Below, piece by piece: positions 16,746-25,509 of a DNA stretch of 64,000 nt. Position 1 is the stretch's first letter; each line of letters starts with the position of its first letter. Both the position numbers and the translations under genes were made by a program. A model generated the notes under the pieces. It was not told the DNA's origin and made no database searches. It saw only the letters and a list, made by a program, of their open reading frames with translations. Origin of the DNA: an uncultured Flavobacteriaceae bacterium (GTDB taxonomy: Bacteria; Bacteroidota; Bacteroidia; Flavobacteriales; Flavobacteriaceae); assembly GCA_947500585.1 (NCBI GenBank), contig CANMSN010000009.1:1-64000 (forward strand), written 5' to 3'.

Positions 16746-18266
16746 TTAATTTGTAATAATGTTTAACATTTTTTCTGTGGCTTTAATAGCCGAAACTGTT
16801 TGGTCTGAGTCTAATCCACGGGTTTTAAACTCCTTTGTTGAGCTTTTCCAAGTGATAATAGTTTCACATAAGGCGTCAGAACGACTACCTGGTGGTATTC
16901 TTACCGCATAATCTATCAAGTCTGGTAAGACTAAGTTTTTCTTTTTAAAAACACTCCTTATGGCATTCATAAAGGCATCAAATTGTCCGTCACCTTGGGC
17001 ATTTTCTTGAAATGTTTCATTTTCTATAGTAATTGAAACCGTTGTAGATGGTCGTAACCCTTTCGAGTGGGTTAAAACATAAGACTCTACTTTTACTTTT
17101 TCAATATAAGTGCGATCTAATACATCAGAGATAATATACGGTAAATCTTCTTTAGTAACTACCTGTTTTTTATCTCCTAATTCAATAATACGTTGCGTAA
17201 CTTTTTTTAAGTCCTCATCATTAAGCTGAAGCCCTAACTGCTGCAGGTTTTTTTGAATATTTGCTTTCCCAGATGATTTTCCTAATGCATATTGACGTGT
17301 TCTACCAAAACGTTCAGGCATTAAATCACTGAAATACAAATTGTTTTTATTATCACCATCTGCATGAATACCAGCCGTTTGTGTAAATACGTTGGCACCA
17401 ATAATAGGCTTATTTGCAGGAATCATAACTCCAGAAAAGTTTTCAACTAGCTTGCTAACTGTATAAAGCATTTTTTCATTTACGCCAATTTTAATATTTG
17501 GCATAAAATCATTTATAACAGCAACGGTGCTAGACATTGGTGCATTTCCTGCACGTTCGCCCATACCATTTACGGTTAAGTGTAACCCGTCTGCACCTGC
17601 TTTTAAACCCTCTATAGCGTTAGAAACACCTAAATCATAATCATTGTGCGCATGGAAATCAAAATGCAAATCCGGATATGTATCTTTTATTTCTTTTATA
17701 AAATCGTAAGACTCTTTAGGTGTTAAGATCCCCAAAGTATCAGGTAGCATAATTCGAGCAACATTTTGTGTTTTCAAAAACTCTAAAAACTCATAAACAT
17801 AGTCTTTAGAGTTTCGCATCCCGTTACTCCAATCTTCTAAATAAATATTAGTTTCAATCCCGTGTTTTTCAGCAAAATTTATAGCCTCTTTTATTTCTTT
17901 AAAATGCTGATTAGGGGTCTTTTTAAGTTGATAAGTTAAATGATTTAAAGAACCTTTAGCTAGTAAATTTTGAACCTTCGCTCCTGCTTCTAGCATCCAT
18001 TTTATAGATACACCATTATCAACAAAAGTTAAAACTTCGACTGCATTTAAATAACCGTTATCAGAAGCCCATTTTGTAACATCTTTAACCGCCTGAAGTT
18101 CACCTTCGGAAACTCTTGCCGATGCGATTTCTATACGATCAACCTTTAATTCTTCAAGTAAAAGTTTTGCTATGGTGAGTTTCTCAGATGCAGAAAACGA
18201 CACACTCGAGGTTTGTTCACCATCGCGTAATGTCGTATCCATTATTTCTATCCTCTTTTTGCTCAT
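16746..18266 (-). CDS. leuA: 2-isopropylmalate synthase-type enzyme with regulatory domain
   Basis: A 506-residue homocitrate-synthase-family enzyme. The DRE-TIM catalytic barrel has MDTTLRDGEQTSS (residues 9-21) and the metal-binding FDFHAHNDYDLGVSNA. The C-terminal third is the LeuA allosteric domain (VKVESYVLTHSKGLRPSTTV to PPGSRSDALCETI). Neighbours leuB, leuC and leuD support condensation of acetyl-CoA with 2-oxoisovalerate as its job. However, this longer Bacteroidota branch often coexists with a second, shorter LeuA and might use another 2-oxo acid such as pyruvate (citramalate synthesis). The GEQ rather than GAQ in the DRE motif argues mildly against the classical CimA group. It has its own promoter box upstream. 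Confidence 0.85.
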   Translation of the reverse strand: MSKKRIEIMDTTLRDGEQTSSVSFSASEKLTIAKLLLEELKVDRIEIASARVSEGELQAVKDVTKWASDNGYLNAVEVLTFVDNGVSIKWMLEAGAKVQNLLAKGSLNHLTYQLKKTPNQHFKEIKEAINFAEKHGIETNIYLEDWSNGMRNSKDYVYEFLEFLKTQNVARIMLPDTLGILTPKESYDFIKEIKDTYPDLHFDFHAHNDYDLGVSNAIEGLKAGADGLHLTVNGMGERAGNAPMSSTVAVINDFMPNIKIGVNEKMLYTVSKLVENFSGVMIPANKPIIGANVFTQTAGIHADGDNKNNLYFSDLMPERFGRTRQYALGKSSGKANIQKNLQQLGLQLNDEDLKKVTQRIIELGDKKQVVTKEDLPYIISDVLDRTYIEKVKVESYVLTHSKGLRPSTTVSITIENETFQENAQGDGQFDAFMNAIRSVFKKKNLVLPDLIDYAVRIPPGSRSDALCETIITWKSSTKEFKTRGLDSDQTVSAIKATEKMLNIITN

Positions 18267-18349
18267 AAATATTAAAATGCTTTCTAGAAAAAATTAATCA
18301 TTTATTTGTGATTCTGACACCCTAGAAAACTCTTAAAAAACACAGATGC

Positions 18350-18357
18350 CAAATATA
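18350..18357 (-). promoter_or_regulatory. -7 promoter box (TATATTTG) for leuA-leuB
   Basis: On the minus strand TATATTTG matches TAnnTTTG perfectly, about 84 nt before the leuA ATG, giving a leader of some 75 nt. This supports leuAB as a transcription unit separate from leuCD. Confidence 0.5.
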
Positions 18358-18597
18358 AAAAAAGCGTTTTACATTTAGGTCTTAACTTCACCATAAAAAA
18401 AGTTTTTTTATGGCTTATAATTTACATTCTATACTACAACAGATATATTATATTATTTAGTTTTCACTAAAATCTTTATAAATTAATAAAACGCATTACG
18501 AGTTAAAAAACACTCTAAACCGAATGATTTATGGCTAAATGCAATAAATAAGCAAAAATATGACTGAATAAAGAATGTTAATTTTCAATACAAACAA

Positions 18598-18605
18598 TAG
18601 CTTTG
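18598..18605 (+). promoter_or_regulatory. -7 promoter box (TAGCTTTG) for the lipoprotein gene
   Basis: A perfect TAnnTTTG match 22 nt before the ATG at 18628. Confidence 0.5.
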
Positions 18606-18627
18606 TTTAAAATTTAAAAACTAACAA

Positions 18628-19545
18628 ATGAGAACAACAACCTATTCATTATTTACATTATTATTTGCCTTCTTATCTATCTCTTGCCTTGAAAAAGAAT
18701 TTGAAATTTATGAAAAAAATACAGAAGGTGATTTTACAGCTTTTAATGTAGATAGAAACAATCTTTTTATTGATGATGTAGCAAACCTTGCTATAGAAGC
18801 TGGAAACTTTTCAAACATAAAAGTTGATATGGTATCAGACACCATAAACACAAGTGTAAATATAGCAAGAGATTCTATCTCTCTTATTCAAATTGATGAT
18901 TTAAATTATACTATTTCCTCTCTAAATGCCGGAGAGCATTTAGTACAAATTAATGCAACTGATGCCAATGGGAGTGAATTAACTGGATATCGCAGAATGT
19001 TTTTTTATGATCATGGTACTAGTGCAGATTTTACTACCGTAGAAACTATTGAGATTAATACTGATTCTAACAGAAAACTTACTGCTCTATTCGGTGAACC
19101 TGAAAATTTAGAGACATACGAAATAACAATAACAAGAACAAGGGTAATTGAAACTGACACAATAGTAGAGACGTTTATAGAGAATCGCGAACGTTGGAAT
19201 TATTTTTCTAAAGGCCTTAGTTTCGATGTATATCCAAACGAACCTAGTGTATTGACTTCGGCTGCAGGTAAAGAAGAAGTTGTTTATGGTGCGACCATAT
19301 ATGCTACTGATTTTTCAAGAACAATAGATGATGTTACTTATGAAGCTAAGACATATCCTTATGAAATTACAGGTTTTAGTAAACTTAACACACCTGAAGG
19401 ATTATTAATAGATGAAGTTATTGAAAAACTAGGAGAGCCAGACAATGAAGATCCTACCACTTTTTATTCTTACACTAATGCAATATTTTTTGCTGACGAA
19501 GTAACCAGAAAAGTTACATCTATCATTGTACGACAAATTGGTTGA
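18628..19545 (+). CDS. Lipoprotein of unknown function inserted in the leu cluster
   Basis: A 305-residue predicted lipoprotein that I do not recognise. The signal ends in the lipobox SISC (Cys near residue 20). The mature part is acidic, with two likely beta-sandwich regions (about 35-125 and 140-250: NATDANGSELTGYRRMFFYDHG, ITITRTRVIETDTIVETF) and a C-terminal segment LIDEVIEKLGEPDNEDPTTFYSY that resembles the GEP-type motif of small outer-membrane-assembly-like folds. It is oriented opposite to leuCD and leuAB and separates them, with its own promoter and terminator, so it looks like an insertion into an ancestral leuCDAB operon. There is no evidence that it acts in leucine synthesis. Confidence 0.65.
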   Translation: MRTTTYSLFTLLFAFLSISCLEKEFEIYEKNTEGDFTAFNVDRNNLFIDDVANLAIEAGNFSNIKVDMVSDTINTSVNIARDSISLIQIDDLNYTISSLNAGEHLVQINATDANGSELTGYRRMFFYDHGTSADFTTVETIEINTDSNRKLTALFGEPENLETYEITITRTRVIETDTIVETFIENRERWNYFSKGLSFDVYPNEPSVLTSAAGKEEVVYGATIYATDFSRTIDDVTYEAKTYPYEITGFSKLNTPEGLLIDEVIEKLGEPDNEDPTTFYSYTNAIFFADEVTRKVTSIIVRQIG

Positions 19546-19574
19546 TACAATTAATTATTAAAGAAATAAATGTA

Positions 19575-19610
19575 AAAAACCTGAACAATTTAATATTGTT
19601 CAGGTTTTTT
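19575..19610 (+). terminator. Intrinsic terminator after the lipoprotein gene
   Basis: The arms AAAAAACCTGAACAAT and ATTGTTCAGGTTTTTT form a long, nearly perfect stem with a 4-nt loop and T tract, 30 nt after the stop codon. Confidence 0.85.
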
Positions 19611-19710
19611 GTTTTTGGATTAACGCATCTATTATAGAAGAATACAAAACTACTTACTTAAAGCTGTAATGAAACGAAAGCGAAAATACTTAAGCAGAAC
19701 ACATTAAAAC

Positions 19711-19746
19711 AAAAAAGACTACCTATTCTTTAAGGCAGTCTTTTTG
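19711..19746 (-). terminator. Intrinsic terminator after leuD
   Basis: AAAAAGACTACC pairs with GGCAGTCTTTTT (one mismatch), followed on the minus strand by a T run. It lies 21 nt past the leuD stop, so leuCD transcription should end before the lipoprotein gene. Confidence 0.75.
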
Positions 19747-19767
19747 TTTTAAATCGTGTCTATGTTA

Positions 19768-20364
19768 CTAAAACGGACGCGTTTCAGTAAACGCCTCAAT
19801 CTCGCTTTTCATGCTTTGTAAATAGTCAATATCATCAAAACCATTTAACATATTCTCTTTTTTGTACCCATTAATATCAAAAGATTCTTTTGAACCTGTA
19901 GCTAATAATGTAATAGTTTGTGCTTCTAAATCAATTTCTAATTCCGTATTTGCATCAGCATAAATCGCTTCAAAAATCTCATTAGCAAATTCTGGACTAA
20001 TTTGCACTGGAAGCACTCCAATATTTAAACAATTATTCTTAAAAATATCTGCAAAAAAACTTGATACGACACAACGAAAACCATAATCGTAAACCGCCCA
20101 AGCAGCATGCTCTCTAGAAGAACCAGAACCAAAGTTCTTACCGCCTACTAATATTTTTCCTTTGTATATCGGGTTGTTTAAAACAAAATCTTGTTTTGGT
20201 GTATGATCACCATTGTATCTCCAATCACGGAATAAGTTATCACCAAAGCCATCACGAGTTGTAGCTTTTAAAAAACGTGCTGGTATAATTTGATCGGTAT
20301 CTACATTCTCTATTGGCAAAGGAACTGCAGTACTCGTTAGTTTTGTGAATTTATCGTAAGCCAT
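19768..20364 (-). CDS. leuD: 3-isopropylmalate dehydratase small subunit
   Basis: A 198-residue subunit that, with LeuC, isomerises 2-isopropylmalate to 3-isopropylmalate. Family motifs are VDTDQIIPARFLK (about 21-33), GKNFGSGSSREHAAWA (about 75-90) and SSFFADIFKNNCLNIGVLPV. Length is typical. It is downstream of leuC, separated by a 97-nt gap filled by a repeat element, and is followed by a terminator. The partner subunit is encoded immediately upstream. Confidence 0.95.
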   Translation of the reverse strand: MAYDKFTKLTSTAVPLPIENVDTDQIIPARFLKATTRDGFGDNLFRDWRYNGDHTPKQDFVLNNPIYKGKILVGGKNFGSGSSREHAAWAVYDYGFRCVVSSFFADIFKNNCLNIGVLPVQISPEFANEIFEAIYADANTELEIDLEAQTITLLATGSKESFDINGYKKENMLNGFDDIDYLQSMKSEIEAFTETRPF

Positions 20365-20370
20365 TATTTT

Positions 20371-20459
20371 TTGCTTTTGGCCTTTAGCTTTTGGCTATTG
20401 GCATATTTTATTATTAAGTTTTTTCAGCTGATAGCAAACGGCTAAAAGCTAAAAGCTAT
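20371..20459. repeat. Palindromic AGCTTTTxGCTATTGGC-type repeat between leuC and leuD
   Basis: The leuC-leuD gap holds TTTAGCTTTTGGCTATTGGC and, on the other side, GGCTAAAAGCTAAAAGCTA, which are partly inverted copies of each other. The core AGCTTTT-GCTATTGGC recurs at 29143-29182 before hisH, marking an interspersed repeat family of this genome. Confidence 0.6.
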
Positions 20460-20461
20460 TT

Positions 20462-21856
20462 TTAAAGTAATTCTCTTGGGTCTGTTACTACACCTGTAAC
20501 TGCCGCCGCCGCCGCAACTAAAGGACTTGCAAGTAATGTTCTTGATCCTGGTCCTTGACGCCCTTCAAAGTTTCTGTTTGATGTACTTACCGCATATTTT
20601 CCTGCAGGTACTTTATCATCATTCATAGCCAAACAAGCTGAACACCCTGGTTCTCTTAAAACAAATCCAGCTTCTTCAAAAATATCAAGTAAGCCTTCTT
20701 CTTTAATTTTAGCTTCCACAACATGCGAACCAGGAACTAACCAAGCTGTTACATTATCAGCCTTTTTTCTACCTTTTACAATAGAAGCAAATGCTCTAAA
20801 ATCTTCAATGCGACCATTGGTACAACTACCAATAAATACGTAATCGATTTTCTTACCAATCATCTGATCGTTTTCAGCGTAACCCATATAAGCTAAAGAC
20901 TTATCATAAGTTGCTTTTCCACCTTCAACAGACTCTGCAGTTGGAATGTTATTAGAAATCCCCATACCCATACCTGGATTAGTACCGTATGTAATCATAG
21001 GTTCAATATCGTTAGCATCAAAAGCTATTTCTTTATCAAAAACAGCATCATCATCTGTTTTTAATGTTTTCCAGTATTGCATAGCGGTATCCCAATCCGC
21101 TCCTTTAGGCGTTTTTGGTCGACCTTTTATATAATCGAACGTTTTTTCATCTGGAGCCACCATACCGCCACGGGCACCCATCTCTATAGATAAGTTACAT
21201 ACAGTCATACGACCTTCCATAGTCATATTTTCAAAAACTTCACCTGCATACTCCACAAAATATCCTGTTGCACCAGAAGTTGTTAATTTAGAAATGATAT
21301 ATAAACCAACATCTTTAGGTGTCACACCTTTATTTACTTTACCATTAACGCTAATACGCATTTTCTTAGGCTTAGGCTGCATGATGCATTGTGTGGTCAA
21401 CACCATTTCTACCTCAGAAGTACCAATTCCAAAAGCAATCGCACCAAAAGCACCGTGTGTAGATGTATGCGAATCTCCACAAACAATGGTTGCTCCAGGA
21501 AGTGTAATACCATTTTCTGGACCTACAACGTGAACAATACCATTATTTTCATGACCTAATCCCCAGTGGCTAATACCATATTTATTAGCGTTAGTCTCTA
21601 ATGTTTTTAATTGATTAGCCGATAACGGATCTTGAACTGGTAAATGTTGATTTATAGTTGGAGTATTATGATCTGCTACAGCAAATGTACGTTCTGGATA
21701 CAAAACACTTAATCCTCTACTTTCTAAACCCACAAAAGCCACAGGACTTGTAACCTCATGAATTAAATGACGGTCTATATATAATACGTCTGGTCCATCT
21801 GCAATACTTCTTACCACATGCGAATCCCATACTTTGTCAAACAATGATTTACTCAT
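20462..21856 (-). CDS. leuC: 3-isopropylmalate dehydratase large subunit
   Basis: A 464-residue aconitase-family iron-sulfur subunit. Recognisable parts are the N-terminal [10 protein letters not shown], the substrate loop [21 protein letters not shown], and the cluster ligands: FIGSCTNGR and GCSACLAMN carrying the three Cys that bind the [4Fe-4S] cluster. [10 protein letters not shown] and the C-terminal [12 protein letters not shown] complete the pattern. It is the first gene of the leuCD unit, with a well-formed promoter at 21906-21935. Works with LeuD as the isomerase of leucine synthesis. Confidence 0.96.
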   Translation of the reverse strand: MSKSLFDKVWDSHVVRSIADGPDVLYIDRHLIHEVTSPVAFVGLESRGLSVLYPERTFAVADHNTPTINQHLPVQDPLSANQLKTLETNANKYGISHWGLGHENNGIVHVVGPENGITLPGATIVCGDSHTSTHGAFGAIAFGIGTSEVEMVLTTQCIMQPKPKKMRISVNGKVNKGVTPKDVGLYIISKLTTSGATGYFVEYAGEVFENMTMEGRMTVCNLSIEMGARGGMVAPDEKTFDYIKGRPKTPKGADWDTAMQYWKTLKTDDDAVFDKEIAFDANDIEPMITYGTNPGMGMGISNNIPTAESVEGGKATYDKSLAYMGYAENDQMIGKKIDYVFIGSCTNGRIEDFRAFASIVKGRKKADNVTAWLVPGSHVVEAKIKEEGLLDIFEEAGFVLREPGCSACLAMNDDKVPAGKYAVSTSNRNFEGRQGPGSRTLLASPLVAAAAAVTGVVTDPRELL

Positions 21857-21905
21857 AAATTTTTTTATTAGGTATTTAAACGACTCTAAGGAAGTTTTAA
21901 GAGCG

Positions 21906-21935
21906 CAAATTTAAATTTTATTACAGTTATTCAAA
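21906..21935 (-). promoter_or_regulatory. leuC promoter: TTTG, 18-bp spacer, TAAATTTG
   Basis: On the minus strand a -33 TTTG (21932-21935) and a perfect -7 box TAAATTTG (21906-21913) are separated by 18 bp. The leader to the leuC ATG would be about 45 nt and has no leucine-rich peptide. Confidence 0.7.
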
Positions 21936-22055
21936 AGTTTAGATGCTGTTGTTATTGAATTTTTATAAAATCGCCAATGATTACATTATTATTTGAATTT
22001 TATTCAATAGAACAATAAAATTGATTATAATTTTTGAATCAAAATTTAAGCTAGT

Positions 22056-22439
22056 TTATAACCTATTAGACACATACTCAATTTCTGTTTTCCCATGTGG
22101 TAAAACTTTACCATCTGGACCAATATTAACCATGACTATATTTGAAATTGTAATTATAGTTTCTCGTGTTCGCATATTTCTAACTTCGCAACTCAAAGTA
22201 AGTGATGCTTTGCCAAATTTAATGGCTTTTATGCCAATTTCTATAACATCGCCCTGTTTTGCAGAAGCCTTAAAATCAATCTCACTAATATATTTAGTAA
22301 CAACCTTTTGATTTTCTAATTGAACGATACTGTAAAGTGCAGCTTCTTCATCTATCCATTCTAAAAGTCTGCCGCCAAAAAGCGTTCCATTGGCATTTAA
22401 ATCTTCAGGTTTAATCCATTTTCTAGTATGAAATCTCAT
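22056..22439 (-). CDS. Acyl-CoA thioesterase (hotdog fold, YciA/YkhA type)
   Basis: A 127-residue single hotdog-domain protein. The N-terminal pattern NANGTLFGGRLLEWIDEEAAL contains the G-x-x-FGG-x-L-x-x-x-D signature of YciA/BACH-type thioesterases, with the catalytic Asp in WIDE. The strand motif EIDFKASAKQGDVIEIG follows. It likely hydrolyses acyl-CoA thioesters in the cytosol. It lies 11 nt after the DUF72 gene and is probably co-transcribed with it. The physiological acyl chain is not predictable. Confidence 0.85.
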   Translation of the reverse strand: MRFHTRKWIKPEDLNANGTLFGGRLLEWIDEEAALYSIVQLENQKVVTKYISEIDFKASAKQGDVIEIGIKAIKFGKASLTLSCEVRNMRTRETIITISNIVMVNIGPDGKVLPHGKTEIEYVSNRL

Positions 22440-22450
22440 AATTTAAATTC

Positions 22451-23338
22451 TTAAAATAATGTTTTTTGTGAATCTTCGTTTGGAATGGTTAAACTGTAAC
22501 CAAGTTCTTTATTTAGCTTTTTAATAAAGTAAGCTGATAACAAAGGGGATTCTTTTTCAATGTTTTGATGAATGAAAAAATCAATTTCTTTAATACCTTG
22601 GTCTTTCCATAATTTCAAGCGTTCAATCCAATCATCTAAACGTGTATAATCTGTTGGGTGATTTGCGCCAACATAACGCACAAAAGCTGTAGCATTAGTC
22701 AATCGCATGTGCATTAAATCGCGCCTACCTGCCGTATCTACAATAACATTTGAAATATTATTACCTTCCAGAAGTTGATATAAATCTTCAGCAATTGCCT
22801 TATCATTGTACCAATTAGTATGTCTAAACTCAATGGCTAACGGCACTTCTTTTGGCCAATTCTCTATAAAAGTAACAACCCTATCAAAATCTTTTGGCGA
22901 AAAATTAGAATGCATTTGTAAAAAGATTGTACCTAATTTTTCCTTTAAGTTTGATGCGTTATAAAGGTAATTCTCAACTACTTCTTGAGTTTCATTCAAT
23001 CGTTTCCAATGGCTAATTTCTTGATTTAGCTTTGGAAAAAACTTAAAACCTTCTGGTGTTTTATCATACCATTTAGAGAATTGTTCTGCAGGAAATATTC
23101 TGTAAAACGTAGCGTTCATCTCAATAGAGTTAAACTGAGACGAATAATACGCCAATTCATCTTTTATACCTCTTGGATAAAATCCTTTTAGGTCTGCCCT
23201 ATTCCATTTGGCACAACCAACATAAATTTCCGGAATATTATCATCCTTTACCTTTTTAAGAACTTTTTTGGTATCTGGATGATCTTTTGGGAATGTAAAG
23301 TCTATTAATTCTGGATTGTCAACGCTTCCAAATTTCAT
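22451..23338 (-). CDS. DUF72 (YecE-like) protein
   Basis: A 295-residue TIM-barrel protein of the DUF72 family. Typical parts are the YVGCAKWNRADLKGFYP opening near residue 38, FNSIEMNATFYR, KFFPKLNQEISHWKRL, LGTIFLQMHSNFSP, PLAIEFRHTNWY and the late ATAFVRYVGANHP segment. The biochemical role of DUF72 proteins is not established. It is the first of a two-gene unit with the thioesterase. Confidence 0.85.
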   Translation of the reverse strand: MKFGSVDNPELIDFTFPKDHPDTKKVLKKVKDDNIPEIYVGCAKWNRADLKGFYPRGIKDELAYYSSQFNSIEMNATFYRIFPAEQFSKWYDKTPEGFKFFPKLNQEISHWKRLNETQEVVENYLYNASNLKEKLGTIFLQMHSNFSPKDFDRVVTFIENWPKEVPLAIEFRHTNWYNDKAIAEDLYQLLEGNNISNVIVDTAGRRDLMHMRLTNATAFVRYVGANHPTDYTRLDDWIERLKLWKDQGIKEIDFFIHQNIEKESPLLSAYFIKKLNKELGYSLTIPNEDSQKTLF

Positions 23339-23460
23339 GTTTCAAATTTTCCTTAAAGATAAAAAAATCCTCACTGTTAATAACCTCGTTAACAATTATA
23401 AGTTGAAGCATTAAATACAACTTGTATAATCGATATTTTTATTAAAAATCTGCTAAAAAT

Positions 23461-23877
23461 ATGGACTCTAGAGAATTTAACCTTAAAAGTATAAGACCAG
23501 AAATTTTAAATGCTACTATTAACGATAGTATGAGTTCTGATGAACGTTTTCAGAATTTGGTTTTACGCCCGATTATAAAATTTCAAAATGATTTGCTAAT
23601 TGCTGTTTTCAGAAACTACATTGCTAAACATAAATCTGTTTTTTATGATTTATCTTTAGAAAAACGTATTGTTTATATTGGAAATGCGATTCAAAAGGAC
23701 ATGAAACTCCGTAACTCTATGAAGGGTATGATTATAGGTCAGTTTACCGTTGAGGAATATGGTATTTATATTGAAAACTCTTCAGCTTTAAATAAGCGTA
23801 TGATGAATATTGTGAAAGAACGCTTATTGAGTAATATCCAGTTGTTTGAGAAGCCTGAAGTTTTGGTTGCAGTTTGA
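23461..23877 (+). CDS. Conserved hypothetical protein, 138 residues
   Basis: A cytosolic, probably all-helical protein that I cannot assign. It has no signal peptide or membrane helix. The sequence opens MDSREFNLKSIRPEILNA, contains a stretch FQNDLLIAVFRNYIAKHK, then IQKDMKLRNSMKGMIIGQFTVEEYG and ends with basic helix MMNIVKERLL. The orderly composition and lack of an overlapping competitor argue that it is a real gene. It stands alone between divergent DUF72 and a lipoprotein gene. Confidence 0.6.
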   Translation: MDSREFNLKSIRPEILNATINDSMSSDERFQNLVLRPIIKFQNDLLIAVFRNYIAKHKSVFYDLSLEKRIVYIGNAIQKDMKLRNSMKGMIIGQFTVEEYGIYIENSSALNKRMMNIVKERLLSNIQLFEKPEVLVAV

Positions 23878-23925
23878 ATTTATTTTAAAAATTAGAATAA
23901 TGGATTTTGATCCAAACTAGAACTA

Positions 23926-24504
23926 ATGAATAAAGCTATACTTATATCTCTATTACTGGCTATTGGATTCATTTCTTGTAAAAACTCCAAAAAAGAAATT
24001 AATAGAGTTGATATTGTTAAGCAATACTTTAATTCTTTAAATAGTTCAGACCTCTCTAGAATATCGAATCAATTTTCTGACAGTTTAAAAACAATAGAAG
24101 GAAAGCATAAAAACATATATTTTAATAATGATTATCTGGAAATTTTAAAATGGGACTCTGTTTTTCAACCTCGGTATAAAATACTTGAAATTAAAGAATA
24201 TAAGAACGGCAATGTAGAAGCAAAAATTTCAAAGATGGACAGAAGAATAACTTTTCTTCATGAAAAATCATTTTTAACAAATCAGATTTTCAGCTTTCAA
24301 AAAGATAAAATAACAAGTATTGAAACAGATTATTTAAATTTTGATTATACTACATGGGGGGAAAACAAAAATGCCCTTTTGGACTGGATTGAAAAAAATC
24401 ACCCTGAACTAAACGGCTTTGTTAATGATATGACAAAAAATGGTGGAGTTAAATTTTTAAAAGCAATAGAATTATATAATAGTAAAGATAAAATAGAGAT
24501 TTAG
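23926..24504 (+). CDS. Small lipoprotein of unknown function
   Basis: A 192-residue predicted lipoprotein: the hydrophobic signal ends at lipobox GFISC (Cys near residue 18). The mature part begins with a helix containing VDIVKQYFNSLNSSDLSRI followed by alternating strands, which resembles an NTF2/SnoaL-like cone fold, but this is only a visual inference. It follows the 138-residue gene by 48 nt on the same strand. No catalytic motif is apparent. Confidence 0.55.
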   Translation: MNKAILISLLLAIGFISCKNSKKEINRVDIVKQYFNSLNSSDLSRISNQFSDSLKTIEGKHKNIYFNNDYLEILKWDSVFQPRYKILEIKEYKNGNVEAKISKMDRRITFLHEKSFLTNQIFSFQKDKITSIETDYLNFDYTTWGENKNALLDWIEKNHPELNGFVNDMTKNGGVKFLKAIELYNSKDKIEI

Positions 24505-24578
24505 AATAGTTATATGCTTTCAAATAACATCTAATTTGTATATAATAAATTCCTCCTTCTGTTGGAACGACAAGAAAA

Positions 24579-25262
24579 CTAATCAATCATAGAAACCCCA
24601 TTCAAATCTGTAGTCAAAACATCGCTCATGTAATCAAAAAATGGGCGGATAGCTTTAAATGATTTATCAATTTCATTTAAAAAATTGGCATCAAGCACTT
24701 CTTTATCTGTATATTTTTTAGTGAAGATGTATTGTTTTTTCTTTATTAAGTCTATCGCTTTATGCTCTTTATCAAACCCTCTTGGAGCAGATTTAACTTC
24801 ATCACCAACAAATGAATCACCCCAAACCGAATTAAACTCTTTATTTGCAAGAATCTCACGGATTTCAGAATCATCCATTTCAAATTCTTTTCGAATTCGC
24901 ATCAAATCTTCTTTAGCAGGTTCCCAAAAACCCGTAGCAATAAAGCTTTCATTATTAGGTTGAATGTGCAAATAGTAACCACCTCTTAATCTTGGTTTTG
25001 TACGATGAAAAGAACCTCCAAAATGCGTTTTATAAGGTAGTTTGTTTTTTGAAAAACGTACATCTCGATAAATTCTAAAAATTTTGAGTTTATCAATTTC
25101 ATCATGACGATTTAATTTTTCTAAAACAGCATTGTAAAAAAGCTTGACTTCACCTTCAATAGCTTTAAATTCAGGCTTATTAGCATTAAACCAATCACGG
25201 TTATTATTCTTTTCTAATTTTTTAAAAAAATCGAAAGTTGCTTTAGGAAGAGTTGCGCTCAT
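24579..25262 (-). CDS. DUF2461 family protein
   Basis: A 227-residue cytosolic protein of the DUF2461 (TIGR02453) family. Signature stretches are FFKKLEKNNNRDWFNANKPE (about 11-30), KIFRIYRDVRFSKNKLPYKT, HFGGSFHR and GGYYLHIQPNNESFIATGFW. The family is widespread and has no settled function. The gene stands alone on the minus strand, with a palindromic repeat region upstream. Confidence 0.8.
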   Translation of the reverse strand: MSATLPKATFDFFKKLEKNNNRDWFNANKPEFKAIEGEVKLFYNAVLEKLNRHDEIDKLKIFRIYRDVRFSKNKLPYKTHFGGSFHRTKPRLRGGYYLHIQPNNESFIATGFWEPAKEDLMRIRKEFEMDDSEIREILANKEFNSVWGDSFVGDEVKSAPRGFDKEHKAIDLIKKKQYIFTKKYTDKEVLDANFLNEIDKSFKAIRPFFDYMSDVLTTDLNGVSMID

Positions 25263-25348
25263 AATTTTTATTATCTAATTAAAGGTTAAAAACCTGCAAT
25301 TTCATTACAGTTAATTTAGTTTCTGCAAACCAATTTGGTCGAATACTG

Positions 25349-25412
25349 TCATTCCGCACTTGATGCGGAATCCATTTTTCATTTCTGGATTCCTGCCTAC
25401 GCAGGAATGACA
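25349..25412. repeat. Large inverted repeat of the GGATTCCTGCCTACGCAGGAATGAC type
   Basis: GTCATTCCGC with GCGGAATCCA on the left and TGGATTCC with GGAATGAC on the right form nested hairpins over 64 nt. Related copies are at 36958-37006, 37780-37799 and, more diverged, 27744-27763. It looks like a short mobile palindromic element without coding capacity. Confidence 0.7.
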
Positions 25413-25509
25413 ACTAATCTTTAGTCAAAAAGAATTTTATTCCTTAACCAAAACTATGAATTTTAAATCCATAGAGGTTTGTTTTTATAAAACTACAAAA
25501 GCTAAACTA

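Larger units (their letters stand above)
18267..18627. other. Divergent intergenic region between leuA and the lipoprotein gene
   Basis: This AT-rich stretch of 361 nt contains the -7 box for leuA (18350-18357) and the -7 box for the divergent lipoprotein gene (18598-18605). I looked for a leucine-rich leader peptide before leuA and found none. Confidence 0.55.

Noticed and set aside
21857-22020. Possible leucine leader peptide before leuC
   Set aside because: I read the leader on the minus strand for a Leu-rich short frame and an attenuator hairpin and found neither, although the promoter is well formed.
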